DNA of 64,000 nt from Enterococcus asini ATCC 700915 (GCF_000407365.1 NZ_ASVU01000002.1:1-64000); one strand, 5' to 3'; positions 1 through 8,633 are shown, numbered from the stretch's first letter. Made by a program: numbers and translations. The notes: generated by a model not told the origin, from the letters alone.

Positions 1-445
<445 letters not shown>

Positions 446-521
446 AAGAATCGTGGACTTGGTTGTTTCAAACGTATTTCAAATCCAGTTTTGAGTGAGC
501 AAAGACTTACTCAACTAAATA

Positions 522-639
522 GTGTGGTGGCGATAGCGAGAAGGATACACCTGTAACCTTGCCGAACACAGAAGTTAAGCTTCTTAGCGCCGATTGTAGT
601 GAAGGGTTTCCCTTTGTGAGAGTAGGACGTCGCCACGCA
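522..639 (+). rRNA. rrf: 5S ribosomal RNA
   Basis: The segment of about 117 nt begins GTGGTGGCGATAGCGAGAAG and ends GTAGGACGTCGCCACGC, whose ends pair as the 5S terminal helix (GTGGCG with CGCCAC). It lies 77 nt after the 23S end and directly before a tRNA cluster, the normal order of a Bacilli rrn operon. Ends are accurate to a few bases. Confidence 0.95.
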
Positions 640-643
640 TCAT

Positions 644-717
644 TCCGGCATAGCTCAGTTGGTAGTAGCGCATGACTGTTAATCATGATGTCGTAGGTTC
701 GAGTCCTACTGCCGGAG
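644..717 (+). tRNA. tRNA-Asn (GTT)
   Basis: Cloverleaf with acceptor TCCGGCA/TGCCGGA, anticodon loop carrying GTT and the T-loop GTTCGAGTC. It begins five bases after the 5S gene and is the first tRNA of the rrn-linked cluster. CCA is not encoded. Confidence 0.95.
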
Positions 718-758
718 TTCTCTTTTGGAGAAGTAAAAATTAAGCTCTTTTTAACTAT

Positions 759-847
759 GGAGAGTTGTCCGAGTGGCCGAAGGAGCATGATTGGAAATCA
801 TGTAGATGGGTAACCCTGTCTCAAGGGTTCGAATCCCTTACTCTCCG
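759..847 (+). tRNA. tRNA-Ser (GGA)
   Basis: Class II tRNA of 89 nt with long variable arm, acceptor GGAGAGT/ACTCTCC and anticodon GGA. CCA is not encoded. Confidence 0.95.
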
Positions 848-857
848 TTTGTTACTT

Positions 858-929
858 GGTCCGTTGGTCAAGTGGTTAAGACACCGCCCTTTCACGGCGG
901 TAACACGGGTTCGAATCCCGTACGGATCA
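858..929 (+). tRNA. tRNA-Glu (TTC)
   Basis: 72 nt cloverleaf with acceptor GGTCCGT/ACGGATC (one G-T wobble), anticodon TTC and T-loop GGTTCGAATCC. CCA is not encoded. Confidence 0.95.
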
Positions 930-943
930 TTAGTTGAATATTT

Positions 944-1016
944 GGGGGTTTAGCTCAGCTGGGAGAGCATCTGCCTTACAAGCAGAGGGTCAGCGGTTCG
1001 AACCCGTTAACCCCCA
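944..1016 (+). tRNA. tRNA-Val (TAC)
   Basis: 73 nt cloverleaf with acceptor GGGGGTT/AACCCCC and anticodon TAC in the loop CTTACAA. CCA is not encoded. Confidence 0.95.
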
Positions 1017-1025
1017 TTGAATGTT

Positions 1026-1101
1026 GGTCCCGTAGTGTAGTGGTTATCACGCCTGCCTGTCACGCAGGAGATCGCGGGTTCGAGTCCCGTCGGGACCGCC
1101 A
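1026..1101 (+). tRNA. tRNA-Asp (GTC)
   Basis: Acceptor GGTCCCG/CGGGACC, anticodon GTC, discriminator G, with an encoded CCA at 1099-1101. Confidence 0.95.
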
Positions 1102-1135
1102 TTTATTATTTGACTAAAATTAAGCATAATATTGT

Positions 1136-1211
1136 GGCTCGGTAGCTCAGTTGGTAGAGCAATGGATTGAAGCTCCATGTGTCGGCAGTTCGATTCTGTC
1201 CCGCGCCACCA
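1136..1211 (+). tRNA. tRNA-Phe (GAA)
   Basis: Anticodon GAA in loop TTGAAGC, with an encoded CCA at 1209-1211. The acceptor arms GGCTCGG and CCGCGCC leave a T4-C69 mismatch in the acceptor stem; I recall the same arrangement from tRNA-Phe of other lactic acid bacteria, so it is probably not damage. Confidence 0.95.
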
Positions 1212-1212
1212 T

Positions 1213-1293
1213 GGAGGAGTAGCGAAGAGGCTAAACGCGACGGACTGTAAATCCGTTCCTTCGGGTTCAGTGGTTCGAATCCACTCTCCTCCA
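1213..1293 (+). tRNA. tRNA-Tyr (GTA)
   Basis: 81 nt class II tRNA with acceptor GGAGGAG/CTCCTCC and anticodon GTA. It starts two bases after the CCA of tRNA-Phe. Confidence 0.95.
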
Positions 1294-1297
1294 TTTT

Positions 1298-1371
1298 AGG
1301 GGTATAGTTTAAAGGTAGAACAGCGGTCTCCAAAACCGTTAGTGTGGGTTCAATTCCTGCTACCCCTGCCA
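1298..1371 (+). tRNA. tRNA-Trp (CCA)
   Basis: Acceptor AGGGGTA/TACCCCT and anticodon CCA; discriminator G at 1368 followed by an encoded CCA. Confidence 0.95.
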
Positions 1372-1378
1372 TTATTAT

Positions 1379-1452
1379 GGCGATCGTGGCGAAGTGGTTA
1401 ACGCACCGGATTGTGGCTCCGGCACTCGTGGGTTCGATTCCCATCGATCGCC
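1379..1452 (+). tRNA. tRNA-His (GTG)
   Basis: Acceptor GCGATCG/CGATCGC with the extra 5' G (1379) opposite C1452 that identifies tRNA-His, and anticodon GTG. CCA is not encoded. Confidence 0.95.
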
Positions 1453-1462
1453 CTTTTCTTTT

Positions 1463-1534
1463 TGGGGTATAGCCAAGCGGTAAGGCAAGGGACTTTGACT
1501 CCCTCATGCGTTGGTTCGAATCCAGCTACCCCAG
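1463..1534 (+). tRNA. tRNA-Gln (TTG)
   Basis: Acceptor TGGGGTA/TACCCCA, anticodon TTG and discriminator G. CCA is not encoded. Confidence 0.95.
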
Positions 1535-1567
1535 TTGGTTTCATTTGAAATCATAAAATAGTATAAT

Positions 1568-1638
<71 letters not shown>

Positions 1639-1659
1639 TAGTACTACTATTTATAACAT

Positions 1660-1744
1660 GCCGGCGTGGCGGAATTGGCAGACGCGCTGGACTCAAAATC
1701 CAGTGCCCGTTGAGGGCGTGCCGGTTCGACCCCGGCCGCCGGTA
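1660..1744 (+). tRNA. tRNA-Leu (CAA), copy 1
   Basis: 85 nt class II tRNA, anticodon CAA in loop CTCAAAA. It is the last tRNA of the rrn read-through cluster and is followed by a terminator. A near-identical second copy lies at 1940-2024. Confidence 0.95.
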
Positions 1745-1753
1745 TTCAGGGTA

Positions 1754-1788
1754 AATCATCTGAGAGTTAATTCTCAGATGATTTTTTT
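1754..1788 (+). terminator. Terminator of the rrn-tRNA operon
   Basis: Perfect 12-bp stem AATCATCTGAGA / TCTCAGATGATT around a short loop, followed by a run of T. It sits ten bases after the first tRNA-Leu. Confidence 0.9.
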
Positions 1789-1890
1789 ATTTCAAAAACT
1801 TCTGAAAATCGATATTTTTACTATGCTTAAGATAAATAGAAACTGTGCAAATAAATTATAGAAAATAACTAAAAAATTTACAAAAAGAGG

Positions 1891-1919
1891 TTGAACTTTG
1901 TGGCAAAGAATTGTATACT
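1891..1919 (+). promoter_or_regulatory. Promoter of the second tRNA-Leu
   Basis: TTGAAC (1891-1896) and TATACT (1914-1919) separated by 17 bp, 20 nt before the second tRNA-Leu, which therefore is transcribed separately from the rrn operon. Confidence 0.8.
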
Positions 1920-1939
1920 AACAAAGTACTAAATGACAT

Positions 1940-2024
1940 GCCGGCGTGGCGGAATTGGCAGACGCGCTGGACTCAAAATCCAGTGTCCGTTGAGGACGTG
2001 CCGGTTCGACCCCGGCCGCCGGTA
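1940..2024 (+). tRNA. tRNA-Leu (CAA), copy 2, own promoter
   Basis: Same 85 nt sequence as the copy at 1660 except for two bases in the variable arm: the stem GCCC/GGGC of copy 1 is GTCC/GGAC here, so pairing is kept by a compensatory C-G to T-A change. It is bracketed by its own promoter and terminator. Confidence 0.95.
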
Positions 2025-2027
2025 TTG

Positions 2028-2058
2028 AAAACCTACTAGTTTGTTAGTAGGTTTTTTT
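2028..2058 (+). terminator. Terminator after tRNA-Leu copy 2
   Basis: Stem AAAACCTACTA / TAGTAGGTTTT with a short loop and a T run. Confidence 0.85.
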
Positions 2059-2100
2059 GTATTCGAGAATGGGAATGAACTCAGATAGGAGAGAATGCAA

Positions 2101-2559
2101 ATGAAGTTAGCAGAGGCTTTGATTGAACGTCGAGATCTTCAGAATAAACTCCTGGAATTGAAAAATCTAATGCTTGCGAATACGTTGGTGGAAGAAGGCA
2201 GTGAGCCGGATATTGAAGTGGCTGATTTGCTGGGCCAATACGATCAGGCAAGTAAGCAATTGGAAGATTTGATTGTTGCGATAACGAAGCGTAACCAAGA
2301 AGTTGTAGTTACAGTGAATGGTACAACGTGTTCTTTGCAAAGCTTACTGGCTAAAAGAGCACGCTTACGGCAAAAATATGATTTGTATACCAGTGTGTTA
2401 GAAGCGACTCGGGAAAATAGGCGTTTTGGGCGCAATGAGATTCGCATGGTCAAGACGGTGAGCGTGAAGGATTTCACTGAGAAGTTGGACGAGTTGGCCA
2501 AAGCTTTACGGCAAACAGACGGGGTAATTCAGCAGACGAATTGGCTAGAAGAGTTGTAA
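2101..2559 (+). CDS. DIP1984 family protein
   Basis: A 152-residue soluble protein with two predicted helical halves, opening MKLAEALIERRDLQNKL and containing the conserved segment NEIRMVKTVSVKDF near residue 115. These features match the DIP1984/septicolysin-like family, known from structures but without an assigned role. Two in-frame ATG codons exist at 2095 and 2101; AGGAGAG at 2087-2093 almost touches the first and lies seven bases from the second, so 2101 is chosen. The gene stands alone after a tRNA terminator. Family assignment is from recognised sequence pattern; function is unknown. Confidence 0.8.
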   Translation: MKLAEALIERRDLQNKLLELKNLMLANTLVEEGSEPDIEVADLLGQYDQASKQLEDLIVAITKRNQEVVVTVNGTTCSLQSLLAKRARLRQKYDLYTSVLEATRENRRFGRNEIRMVKTVSVKDFTEKLDELAKALRQTDGVIQQTNWLEEL

Positions 2560-2799
2560 GAAAATGGGTGGGTGAATCAAAGGCGAGCACAAAGGCGTCT
2601 GTACACGCATCGTATGTACAACCAATGTGGGCGAGGCTGTAGCTTTTTAAAAACAGATGACAGCAAATCAATCACGAGGGTACTGCTAATCAATGATTAC
2701 TAACTGACCATGTGCTGATTTGATTCGGTTGGGAAAAAGTCTGGGGGAAACCTCGGGCTTTTTGTATGGAGCCATATCTCACTGTCACAAGAGGATGAA

Positions 2800-2836
2800 A
2801 AAAGACACTACCGCGAATCGAGGTAGTGTCTTTTGG
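2800..2836 (-). terminator. Terminator of the small gene at 2845 (may act on both strands)
   Basis: Perfect 13-bp inverted repeat AAAAGACACTACC / GGTAGTGTCTTTT. The A-rich left arm gives a T tract on the minus strand and the right arm ends in TTTT on the plus strand, so it can serve the convergent genes on either side. Confidence 0.8.
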
Positions 2837-2844
2837 TTTGAGGT

Positions 2845-3069
2845 TTAACTGAAAAAGTAAGTTTCACCAACCATTTGTTTTACATCGGCATAGTCTGCGG
2901 TGATTTCCCGATTGTGGGCGTCTGCGGTTTCGCGATCGCATAATTCACAGCTTTCCACGCGGAAGATGATGCCACCATTTGTGATTTTTTCTGCTGTACC
3001 TACCATATTGCGATGGAAACGTTCCGGTTTCACTTCGTACTTTTGACCTAGGATGATTTCTTTTTTCAT
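2845..3069 (-). CDS. Hypothetical small protein with a CxxC motif
   Basis: A 74-residue acidic protein, MKKEIILGQKYEVKPERFHR at its start, with CELCDRE in the middle. It has no membrane segment or signal peptide. A TTG codon six bases-plus upstream (3078) would add three residues, but the GAGG element is too close to it, so the ATG at 3069 is preferred. A strong hairpin follows the stop. I do not recognise the family; the single CxxC could bind a metal or be redox active, but nothing else supports that. The gene is convergent with the DIP1984 gene and divergent from the amidase. Confidence 0.65.
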   Translation of the reverse strand: MKKEIILGQKYEVKPERFHRNMVGTAEKITNGGIIFRVESCELCDRETADAHNREITADYADVKQMVGETYFFS

Positions 3070-3434
3070 GGTTATCAAAGCCTCACTCTCTCACATAGTA
3101 CCTATATGATACCATACCAATCTTGTTTAGAGAACTGGAAAACCGTGAATTTACACGGTTTTAGGTTGTATATACAAACAGACCTATTTTGTGAAAAAGG
3201 CTTAAATAAGGGAAGTGTGCGCTTCCAAAAATAGAAAAAAAGTTGAGAGGTATATACAAGATGTCTGGTTTTAGATAATAAGTTAATCGTGATTTTTTAA
3301 GCGGAAAGTAAAATGCTTGTTTTCTAAAGAAGTTGTTTGCCAATAAGAAGACCATAAAAGTCAGTGTGCTGGTGCTCGATTGCTTTTGATAAGGGTTGTC
3401 GTCCCTTATAATGAAAAAAAAGGAGGAGACGAGT
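3070..3434. other. Intergenic region between divergent genes
   Basis: AT-rich stretch of 365 bp. It holds a 9-bp inverted repeat AAAACCGTG/CACGGTTTT at 3139-3162 of unclear role, and a probable promoter for the amidase gene at its right end. I see no other gene in it. Confidence 0.6.
3386..3412 (+). promoter_or_regulatory. Putative promoter of the amidase gene
   Basis: TATAAT at 3407-3412 with TTGATA at 3386-3391, a short 15-bp spacer. Transcription from here would begin near 3419, after the upstream in-frame ATG codons at 3396 and 3414, which supports the start at 3435. Confidence 0.55.
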
Positions 3435-4874
3435 ATGAAAGATGGTAGTTACTGGGTAGGGGCCTTACAAGCCGGGCGGATTTCTTATGGGGAGTTGTAC
3501 CAGGAAATAGCAAATCGAGTCGCAAAACACAATCCACAGCTAAATGCCTTGGTCACTTGGGACCTTGCAGGAAGTCTGGCGCAACAAGAGACGACACCAG
3601 ATCTTTTACAACGTCCTTTTGCCGGCTTACCGATTCCTTTGAAGATGCTAGGGCAAAATAAAAAAGGCTGGCTCAATACCAATGGTTCTCGGCTTATGGC
3701 AGAAGTGCGCGCCCGGAAGACGGACCATTTCGTTTCCCGTATGGAAGCAATCGGTTTGATTCCTTTGGGTCAGACGAATTCCCCGGAGTTTGGTTTTAAA
3801 AATATCACGGATCCTGAACTTTACGGTCCCACAAAAAATGCTTGGGATCACAGCCGGACGCCAGGTGGTTCTAGTGGTGGGGCGGCGAGTGTGGTGGCCA
3901 GTGGCATGTTTCCTATGGCAGCTGCCAGTGATGGCGGCGGCTCCATTCGTATCCCGGCCTCATACTCTGGTTTAATCGGTCTTAAGCCTAGTCGGGGACA
4001 AATGCCAGTGGGGCCGTCGAACTGGCGGGGCTGGCAAGGAGCCGCGGTGAACTTCTTTTTGACGGTTTCCATACGGGATACCCAGAAGCTTTTTCGCTTG
4101 ATGAAAGGAACGGAAAGTGCGGCCCCTTACCAAGTGCCAGCAGTCAGACCTATTGAAAAAAAGCGGCTACGAATCGCTGTGATTACGGAGTCGCCTGTGG
4201 GAACCCCGGTTTCAGAAGAGGCACGAGCAGCTGTCGTAGAGGCCGGAACGTTTTTGACTAGTATGGGCCATGACGTGACAGAAGTCGCCTGGCCGATTGA
4301 CGGAGCAGCGCTGATCCGCAGTTATTATTTGATGAATGGGGCAGAGACGGCGGGAATGTTTGCAGATTTAGCCCAAGAATTAGGGAATGTAGATGAATCC
4401 TTGCTAGAAGCTTCTACTCGCGCTTTGTGGCGCTTTGGAGAGCAGCTGTCTGCGGCCGACTATGTTCGTTCCTTACACCTTTGGGATCAAGCCAGTGCGC
4501 AAATGGAGTCTTTTCACGAGAAATATGATCTCTTGTTGACGCCCACCACGGCCCAAGTAGCACCTAAATTGACTCGTCCTTGGGCTTCAGAAGCAACTTT
4601 GGAACGCTTGACCCACATATCGGAACTCTCTTTAGAAGAAGCCCAAGAGGCGATTTGGGCGATGTTTGCCGACAGTCTGGCAATGACTCCTTTCACTCCC
4701 TTGGCGAATCTCACTGGGCAGCCGGCCATTAGTTTGCCTACTCATCTTACGAAAGCCGGCTTGCCTTTGGGCGTCCAGCTGATTGCATCTAGAGGACAAG
4801 AGGAGCTTTTGTTACAAGTTGGTGCTCTTTTTGAAGCGGCGGGGTTATTTCATTTACCGGAAGCTTATCGGTAA
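3435..4874 (+). CDS. Amidase signature family amidase
   Basis: A 479-residue cytoplasmic hydrolase of the amidase signature family, which cleaves carboxamides through a Ser-cisSer-Lys triad. The triad is visible: Lys70 in GLPIPLK, the glycine-serine motif TPGGSSGGAA at 142-151, and Ser170 in SDGGGSIRIPAS. Length fits the family. AAAGGAGGAGA at 3419-3428 sets the ATG at 3435. It is monocistronic and not next to gatB or gatC, and the substrate-pocket sequence differs from GatA, so a role in tRNA amidation is unlikely; the natural substrate cannot be read from the sequence. Confidence 0.85.
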   Translation: MKDGSYWVGALQAGRISYGELYQEIANRVAKHNPQLNALVTWDLAGSLAQQETTPDLLQRPFAGLPIPLKMLGQNKKGWLNTNGSRLMAEVRARKTDHFVSRMEAIGLIPLGQTNSPEFGFKNITDPELYGPTKNAWDHSRTPGGSSGGAASVVASGMFPMAAASDGGGSIRIPASYSGLIGLKPSRGQMPVGPSNWRGWQGAAVNFFLTVSIRDTQKLFRLMKGTESAAPYQVPAVRPIEKKRLRIAVITESPVGTPVSEEARAAVVEAGTFLTSMGHDVTEVAWPIDGAALIRSYYLMNGAETAGMFADLAQELGNVDESLLEASTRALWRFGEQLSAADYVRSLHLWDQASAQMESFHEKYDLLLTPTTAQVAPKLTRPWASEATLERLTHISELSLEEAQEAIWAMFADSLAMTPFTPLANLTGQPAISLPTHLTKAGLPLGVQLIASRGQEELLLQVGALFEAAGLFHLPEAYR

Positions 4875-4995
4875 ATGTCCAGTACAGTTTGTTAGTAGCA
4901 GTCTTTAGTAGAATGATAAAAGGGCTTTCTTCATTGGGCTTTTCCGGTATAATAAAAGCAAATCGGGAAAAATCCCTGTAAAGGAGTCCAATGGA

Positions 4996-5799
4996 ATGAA
5001 GGTTTTTACTCATGAAGTGACCGCTAAAAACGGTGAAGTCGGCACACTGACTGCCTATTTACCGACTTATTTTTCAGATTTTGGCGATCAAGCATTGCGC
5101 AAAGCTGTGATCATTTGTCCGGGAGGGGGCTATGCCCACGTGTCAGAGCGAGAAGGAGAACCGGTGGCTTTGCAATTGGTAGCGGCGGGATTGGCCGTCT
5201 TTGTCTTAGATTACAGTGTCGCACCGGCTATGTATCCTACCGCTTTGACCCAGTTGGCAGAGGCTGTGAGCTACGTGCGACAAAATGCGTCAGCCTGGCA
5301 CATCGATCACCAGAAGATTCTCGTGGCCGGTTTTTCTGCCGGGGGACATCTAGCGGCATCCTTAGGCACCATGTGGCACAGGAAGCTAGTGGAAATGGGC
5401 TTTGATCCAGAAATGATTCGCCCGAATGGTTTGATTCTCAGCTATCCGGTAATTACCGCTGGCGCCTTTGCCCATGAAGGTTCTTTTGAAAACTTATTGC
5501 AGACAAAACAAGTAGCGGCTTGGCAAGATCAAAGTCTAGAGTTGCTTGTAAGTGAGCAAGTGCCCCCTGTCTTTATTTGGCACACGGTGGCAGACCAAGC
5601 AGTGCCTGTGGAAAATACGTTGCTCTTTGTGAAAGCCTTGCAGCAAGCCCACGTGTCCTACGAATGCCATCTGTATCCCAATGGGCCCCATGGCTTGAGC
5701 TTGGCGAATCCAAGCACTGCTACGGCAAACAATCCCGCAGTAGCCAATGTTGCTAGCTGGATAGAGTTGCTAAAGACGTGGTTAGCTACCTTTTATTAA
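4996..5799 (+). CDS. Alpha/beta hydrolase, acetyl-esterase-like
   Basis: A 267-residue alpha/beta hydrolase of the carbohydrate acetyl-esterase / carboxylesterase type (BD-FAE-like). Visible features are the oxyanion region CPGGGYAHVS at 41-50, the nucleophile elbow GFSAGG with Ser114, an acid candidate in TVADQAVP and the C-terminal His in NGPHGLSL. There is no signal peptide, so it acts in the cytoplasm, perhaps removing acetyl groups from imported sugars. AAGGAG at 4981-4986 lies nine bases before the ATG; a nearby out-of-frame ATG at 4991 is ignored. TATAAT at 4948-4953 is a likely -10 element. A terminator follows. Confidence 0.8.
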   Translation: MKVFTHEVTAKNGEVGTLTAYLPTYFSDFGDQALRKAVIICPGGGYAHVSEREGEPVALQLVAAGLAVFVLDYSVAPAMYPTALTQLAEAVSYVRQNASAWHIDHQKILVAGFSAGGHLAASLGTMWHRKLVEMGFDPEMIRPNGLILSYPVITAGAFAHEGSFENLLQTKQVAAWQDQSLELLVSEQVPPVFIWHTVADQAVPVENTLLFVKALQQAHVSYECHLYPNGPHGLSLANPSTATANNPAVANVASWIELLKTWLATFY

Positions 5800-5807
5800 G
5801 AACAGAC

Positions 5808-5844
5808 AAAACTCCCTAACTCTTGTTGAGTCAGGGAGTTTTTT
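5808..5844 (+). terminator. Terminator shared by convergent genes
   Basis: 13-bp stem AACTCCCTAACTC / GAGTCAGGGAGTT with one A-C mismatch, T run on the plus strand and an A run on the left arm that supplies Ts on the minus strand. It lies between the esterase gene and the ABC transporter operon. Confidence 0.8.
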
Positions 5845-5846
5845 GT

Positions 5847-6650
5847 TTATGAAAGTAACAGCTGGTCATCGCGTAAGGTGGCGCCACTGTTGTGATGGAA
5901 TAGTTCCATCAGTTGCGGTACGGTGAGGTTTTGCTTTTCTTGGTCTTTTACGTCCACGACAATCTGACCTTGATGAAGCATAATCAGACGATTGCCATAA
6001 TGTAACGCATCCTCCATGTCGTGGGTGACCATAAAGGCTGTTAAATTTTGTTCGGCGATTAGTTTGGTGGTCAACTCCATAACGGTAATTGAGGTTTTTG
6101 GGTCCAAGGCCGCGGTATGCTCATCTAAAAGCATCAGTTCCGGCCGTTGCAATGTCGCCATTAAAAGTGTGATGGCTTGTCGCTGCCCCCCAGACAACAG
6201 ACCGATTTCGCTGCCTAAGCGATTTTCTAGACCGAGATCTAAGCGGGCTAGCTGTTCTTGAAAGAATTGCCGATCATGGGCTTTGACTCCGGAGCGAAAT
6301 CCTCGAGAATGGCCTCGTTTCATAGCCAAGGCCATATTTTCTTCCACGGTTAAGCGGACGGCGGTGCCCATTTTAGGATCTTGAAAGACCCGGCTAATGC
6401 GCCCGGCTCTTTTTGTGACGGACTGGCGCGTGATATTGTTGCCATTTAATAAAATCTGTCCCTGGCTAACGGGAATCGTGCCGGCGATGCTATTGAGTAA
6501 GGTGGACTTTCCGGCGCCGTTTCCTCCAATAATCGTGATGAAATCCCCTGGGTCTAAGGTAAGATTGATACCTCTAAGTACCCGGTTTTCATTAACCGTG
6601 CCGGCTTCAAAGGTTTGTACCAGATTATTAATTTCTAATACAGGATTCAT
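5847..6650 (-). CDS. ABC transporter ATP-binding protein (TrpZ-like)
   Basis: A 267-residue ATPase with Walker A GGNGAGKST near residue 43, signature LSGGQRQ, Walker B LMLLDEH followed by TAALDP, and the switch His in VTHD. The LLDEHTAALDP form is typical of the ATPases paired with PF04392-type binding proteins, such as TrpXYZ of streptococci. It is the last gene of a three-gene operon and its ATG overlaps the permease stop by four bases. It powers import of the ligand bound by the lipoprotein at 7607; a tryptophan or other aromatic amino acid is the family-based guess. Confidence 0.85.
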   Translation of the reverse strand: MNPVLEINNLVQTFEAGTVNENRVLRGINLTLDPGDFITIIGGNGAGKSTLLNSIAGTIPVSQGQILLNGNNITRQSVTKRAGRISRVFQDPKMGTAVRLTVEENMALAMKRGHSRGFRSGVKAHDRQFFQEQLARLDLGLENRLGSEIGLLSGGQRQAITLLMATLQRPELMLLDEHTAALDPKTSITVMELTTKLIAEQNLTAFMVTHDMEDALHYGNRLIMLHQGQIVVDVKDQEKQNLTVPQLMELFHHNSGATLRDDQLLLS

Positions 6651-7558
6651 TTGGCACCGCCTTTCGCTGCTTTGCGTTGACCAAAGGAAGTCCGGATTTG
6701 TGGTAATGACAAGCAGACTACTAAGATCAAAGCAGAGAAGAGTTTAATATCGGAAGGCTGAACATCGAATTCGAAGACGATGGCTAAGATGAAGCGGTAA
6801 ATCACGGCGCCTAAGACGATGGTCAGCATACGCCAGAGCAGGGGCTTATTGCGGAAGAGGACTTCTGCAATGATAATCGCCGCCAACCCAATGACGATGG
6901 TCCCCACACCGGAATTTAGATCAGCATAGCCGTTGTTTTGGGCCAGTAGCGCACCGGATAAGGCGATGCAACCATTGGAGAGCATGTAGCCGATTAATTT
7001 CATATTATCCGTGTTGATGCCATTGGCTTCACTCATGGCGTCATTGTCCCCGGTGGCCCGAATCGCCAGCCCCATCTCGGTTTTAAAGAAGAAGTGCAAG
7101 ACCAAGATGACTAACAGGGCAAAGAGGACGCCCACAATAATTGCCGCATGGGTTTTCGTAAGACCCAGATTTTCAAAAAAGCTGTACACCGTCTTTGAAC
7201 CTAGTAAAGACAGGTTGGGTGCGCCCATGACACGATTGGTAATGGAGTACAGCCCAGTCATGGTAATAATCCCGGCTAATAGTGCAGGAATCTTCAACTT
7301 CGTATGAAAAAGCCCGGTCACAAGTCCTGCTAAGACGCCGCCAAGAAAAGCCAATAGGCAGGCGAGATAAGGAGAGCTTCCTTTTGTAATCGCCAAAGCG
7401 GCAATCCCAGCGCCTAAAGGAAAGGTTCCTTCTGCGGTGAGGTCTGCAATGTCCAAGATACGATAGGTCAAAAAGACACCAATGGCCAGTAAAGACCACA
7501 GCAGCCCTTGGGAGAGGGCCGATTGAAACAAGATCACTAGATTTCCTACAGTCAACAT
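6647..7558 (-). CDS. ABC transporter permease (TrpY-like)
   Basis: A 303-residue permease with about eight to nine hydrophobic segments, of the BPD_transp_2 type that also includes branched-chain amino acid and ribose permeases. It partners the ATPase at 5847 and the lipoprotein at 7607. An in-frame ATG lies two codons upstream at 7564, but AAGGAG is one base from it and seven bases from the ATG at 7558, so 7558 is chosen. A 48-bp gap separates it from the upstream gene. A single permease gene suggests a homodimeric channel. Confidence 0.85.
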   Translation of the reverse strand: MLTVGNLVILFQSALSQGLLWSLLAIGVFLTYRILDIADLTAEGTFPLGAGIAALAITKGSSPYLACLLAFLGGVLAGLVTGLFHTKLKIPALLAGIITMTGLYSITNRVMGAPNLSLLGSKTVYSFFENLGLTKTHAAIIVGVLFALLVILVLHFFFKTEMGLAIRATGDNDAMSEANGINTDNMKLIGYMLSNGCIALSGALLAQNNGYADLNSGVGTIVIGLAAIIIAEVLFRNKPLLWRMLTIVLGAVIYRFILAIVFEFDVQPSDIKLFSALILVVCLSLPQIRTSFGQRKAAKGGAK

Positions 7559-7606
7559 ACGCATTCTCCTTGCTGTCTTTTCCGGTACAGAAGCACTTAG
7601 ATGTGC

Positions 7607-8572
7607 TTACTCTGGCTGTTTGATACTTGCTTTGTCAATGCCCAGCGCTTGCGCCATTTCCTCATTGACCACTAAAGTGAATTCTTCGGCGGACTGCACG
7701 GGCATCTCAGCCGGATTTTTCTTGCCATCAAGAATCTCTGCTGCCATTTTACCGGTCACTTTTCCTAGAGAGAAGTAGTCGATGCCATAGGTGGCCAAAG
7801 CGCCGTTTTCGACTTGTTCCACCGAGCCGGTGATGACTGGGGTCTTAGTTTGTTTGGCGACTTCTCCGACTACGGGGGCAGCGGTGGCAAAGGTATTATC
7901 CGTGGGAATGTAAATGGCTTCTACGTCTTTGGCCAAACTGGTGATAACTTGTTGCACGTCGTTGGTCGTATTGGCAGTTAAGACTTTGGCTTTCACGCCG
8001 GCGTCTTTTAAGGCAGCTTCAGCGGCATCCGCTTGAATTTTTGAATTGGTTTCGCCAGCATTGTAGGCGATGCCCACGGTTTTTGCGTCAGGTACGATGG
8101 AAAGCAATAATTCGATTTGCTTTTCTACCGGGGCCCAGTCGGTGGTACCAGTGACATTAGCACCAGGTTTGTCATTGTCGGCTACCAGTTTGGCTCCGAC
8201 TAAGTCCGTAACCGCAGTGACGGTAATGGGGATGTCGCTGGTTTCATTTTTCAATGCTTGGGCCGCCGGGGTGGCAATGGCCAAGAGGACGTCAGGGTTT
8301 TCCTTGACCAACTTCTCACTCATGGACTTTAAATTGGCTTGGTCGTTTTGTGCATTTTGATAGTCTAACGTAATCTTCTCTTCTGGGTAGCCATTTTCCG
8401 CTAGTCCTTCTAAAAAGCCATCATAACTGGCATCTAAAGAGGCGTGGGCCACTAGTTGTAAGACCCCCACAGTCGGTTTTGCGTCAGCTTTATCATAGGC
8501 TTTCTCTGCGCCACAGGCAGTCAAAAGACCTGTTGCGACTAGGATTAAACTCAACCATTTTTTCTTTTTCAT
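7607..8572 (-). CDS. ABC transporter substrate-binding lipoprotein (TrpX-like)
   Basis: A 321-residue lipoprotein: basic start MKKKKWLSL, hydrophobic core and lipobox LTAC with Cys20, then a two-lobed binding domain of PF04392. That family includes TrpX, the binding protein of a streptococcal tryptophan importer. The GTTDWAPVEKQ region and the sequence YIPTDNTFATAAP follow the family pattern. The gene starts an operon with the permease and ATPase and is preceded by a GGGGGAG ribosome site, a leader terminator, a strong promoter and a CodY-like box. Ligand identity is inferred only from family and regulation; tyrosine or another amino acid is possible. Confidence 0.85.
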   Translation of the reverse strand: MKKKKWLSLILVATGLLTACGAEKAYDKADAKPTVGVLQLVAHASLDASYDGFLEGLAENGYPEEKITLDYQNAQNDQANLKSMSEKLVKENPDVLLAIATPAAQALKNETSDIPITVTAVTDLVGAKLVADNDKPGANVTGTTDWAPVEKQIELLLSIVPDAKTVGIAYNAGETNSKIQADAAEAALKDAGVKAKVLTANTTNDVQQVITSLAKDVEAIYIPTDNTFATAAPVVGEVAKQTKTPVITGSVEQVENGALATYGIDYFSLGKVTGKMAAEILDGKKNPAEMPVQSAEEFTLVVNEEMAQALGIDKASIKQPE

Positions 8573-8597
8573 TTTTTCTCCCCCTAATGTGTTGGAA

Positions 8598-8633
8598 TAA
8601 AAACATCCATTTAGTGACCGCCTAAATGGATGT
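8598..8633 (-). terminator. Leader terminator before the TrpXYZ-like operon
   Basis: Perfect 12-bp inverted repeat (ACATCCATTTAG / CTAAATGGATGT) with a 7-nt loop, followed on the minus strand by TTTTT. It lies between the promoter (8697-8726) and the start codon at 8572, inside the leader, so it would stop transcription unless bypassed. No T-box motif is present. Confidence 0.65.

Noticed and set aside
1106-1507. Minus-strand reading frame of 133 codons across the tRNAs
   Set aside because: It spans five tRNA genes and is a by-product of their conserved sequences.
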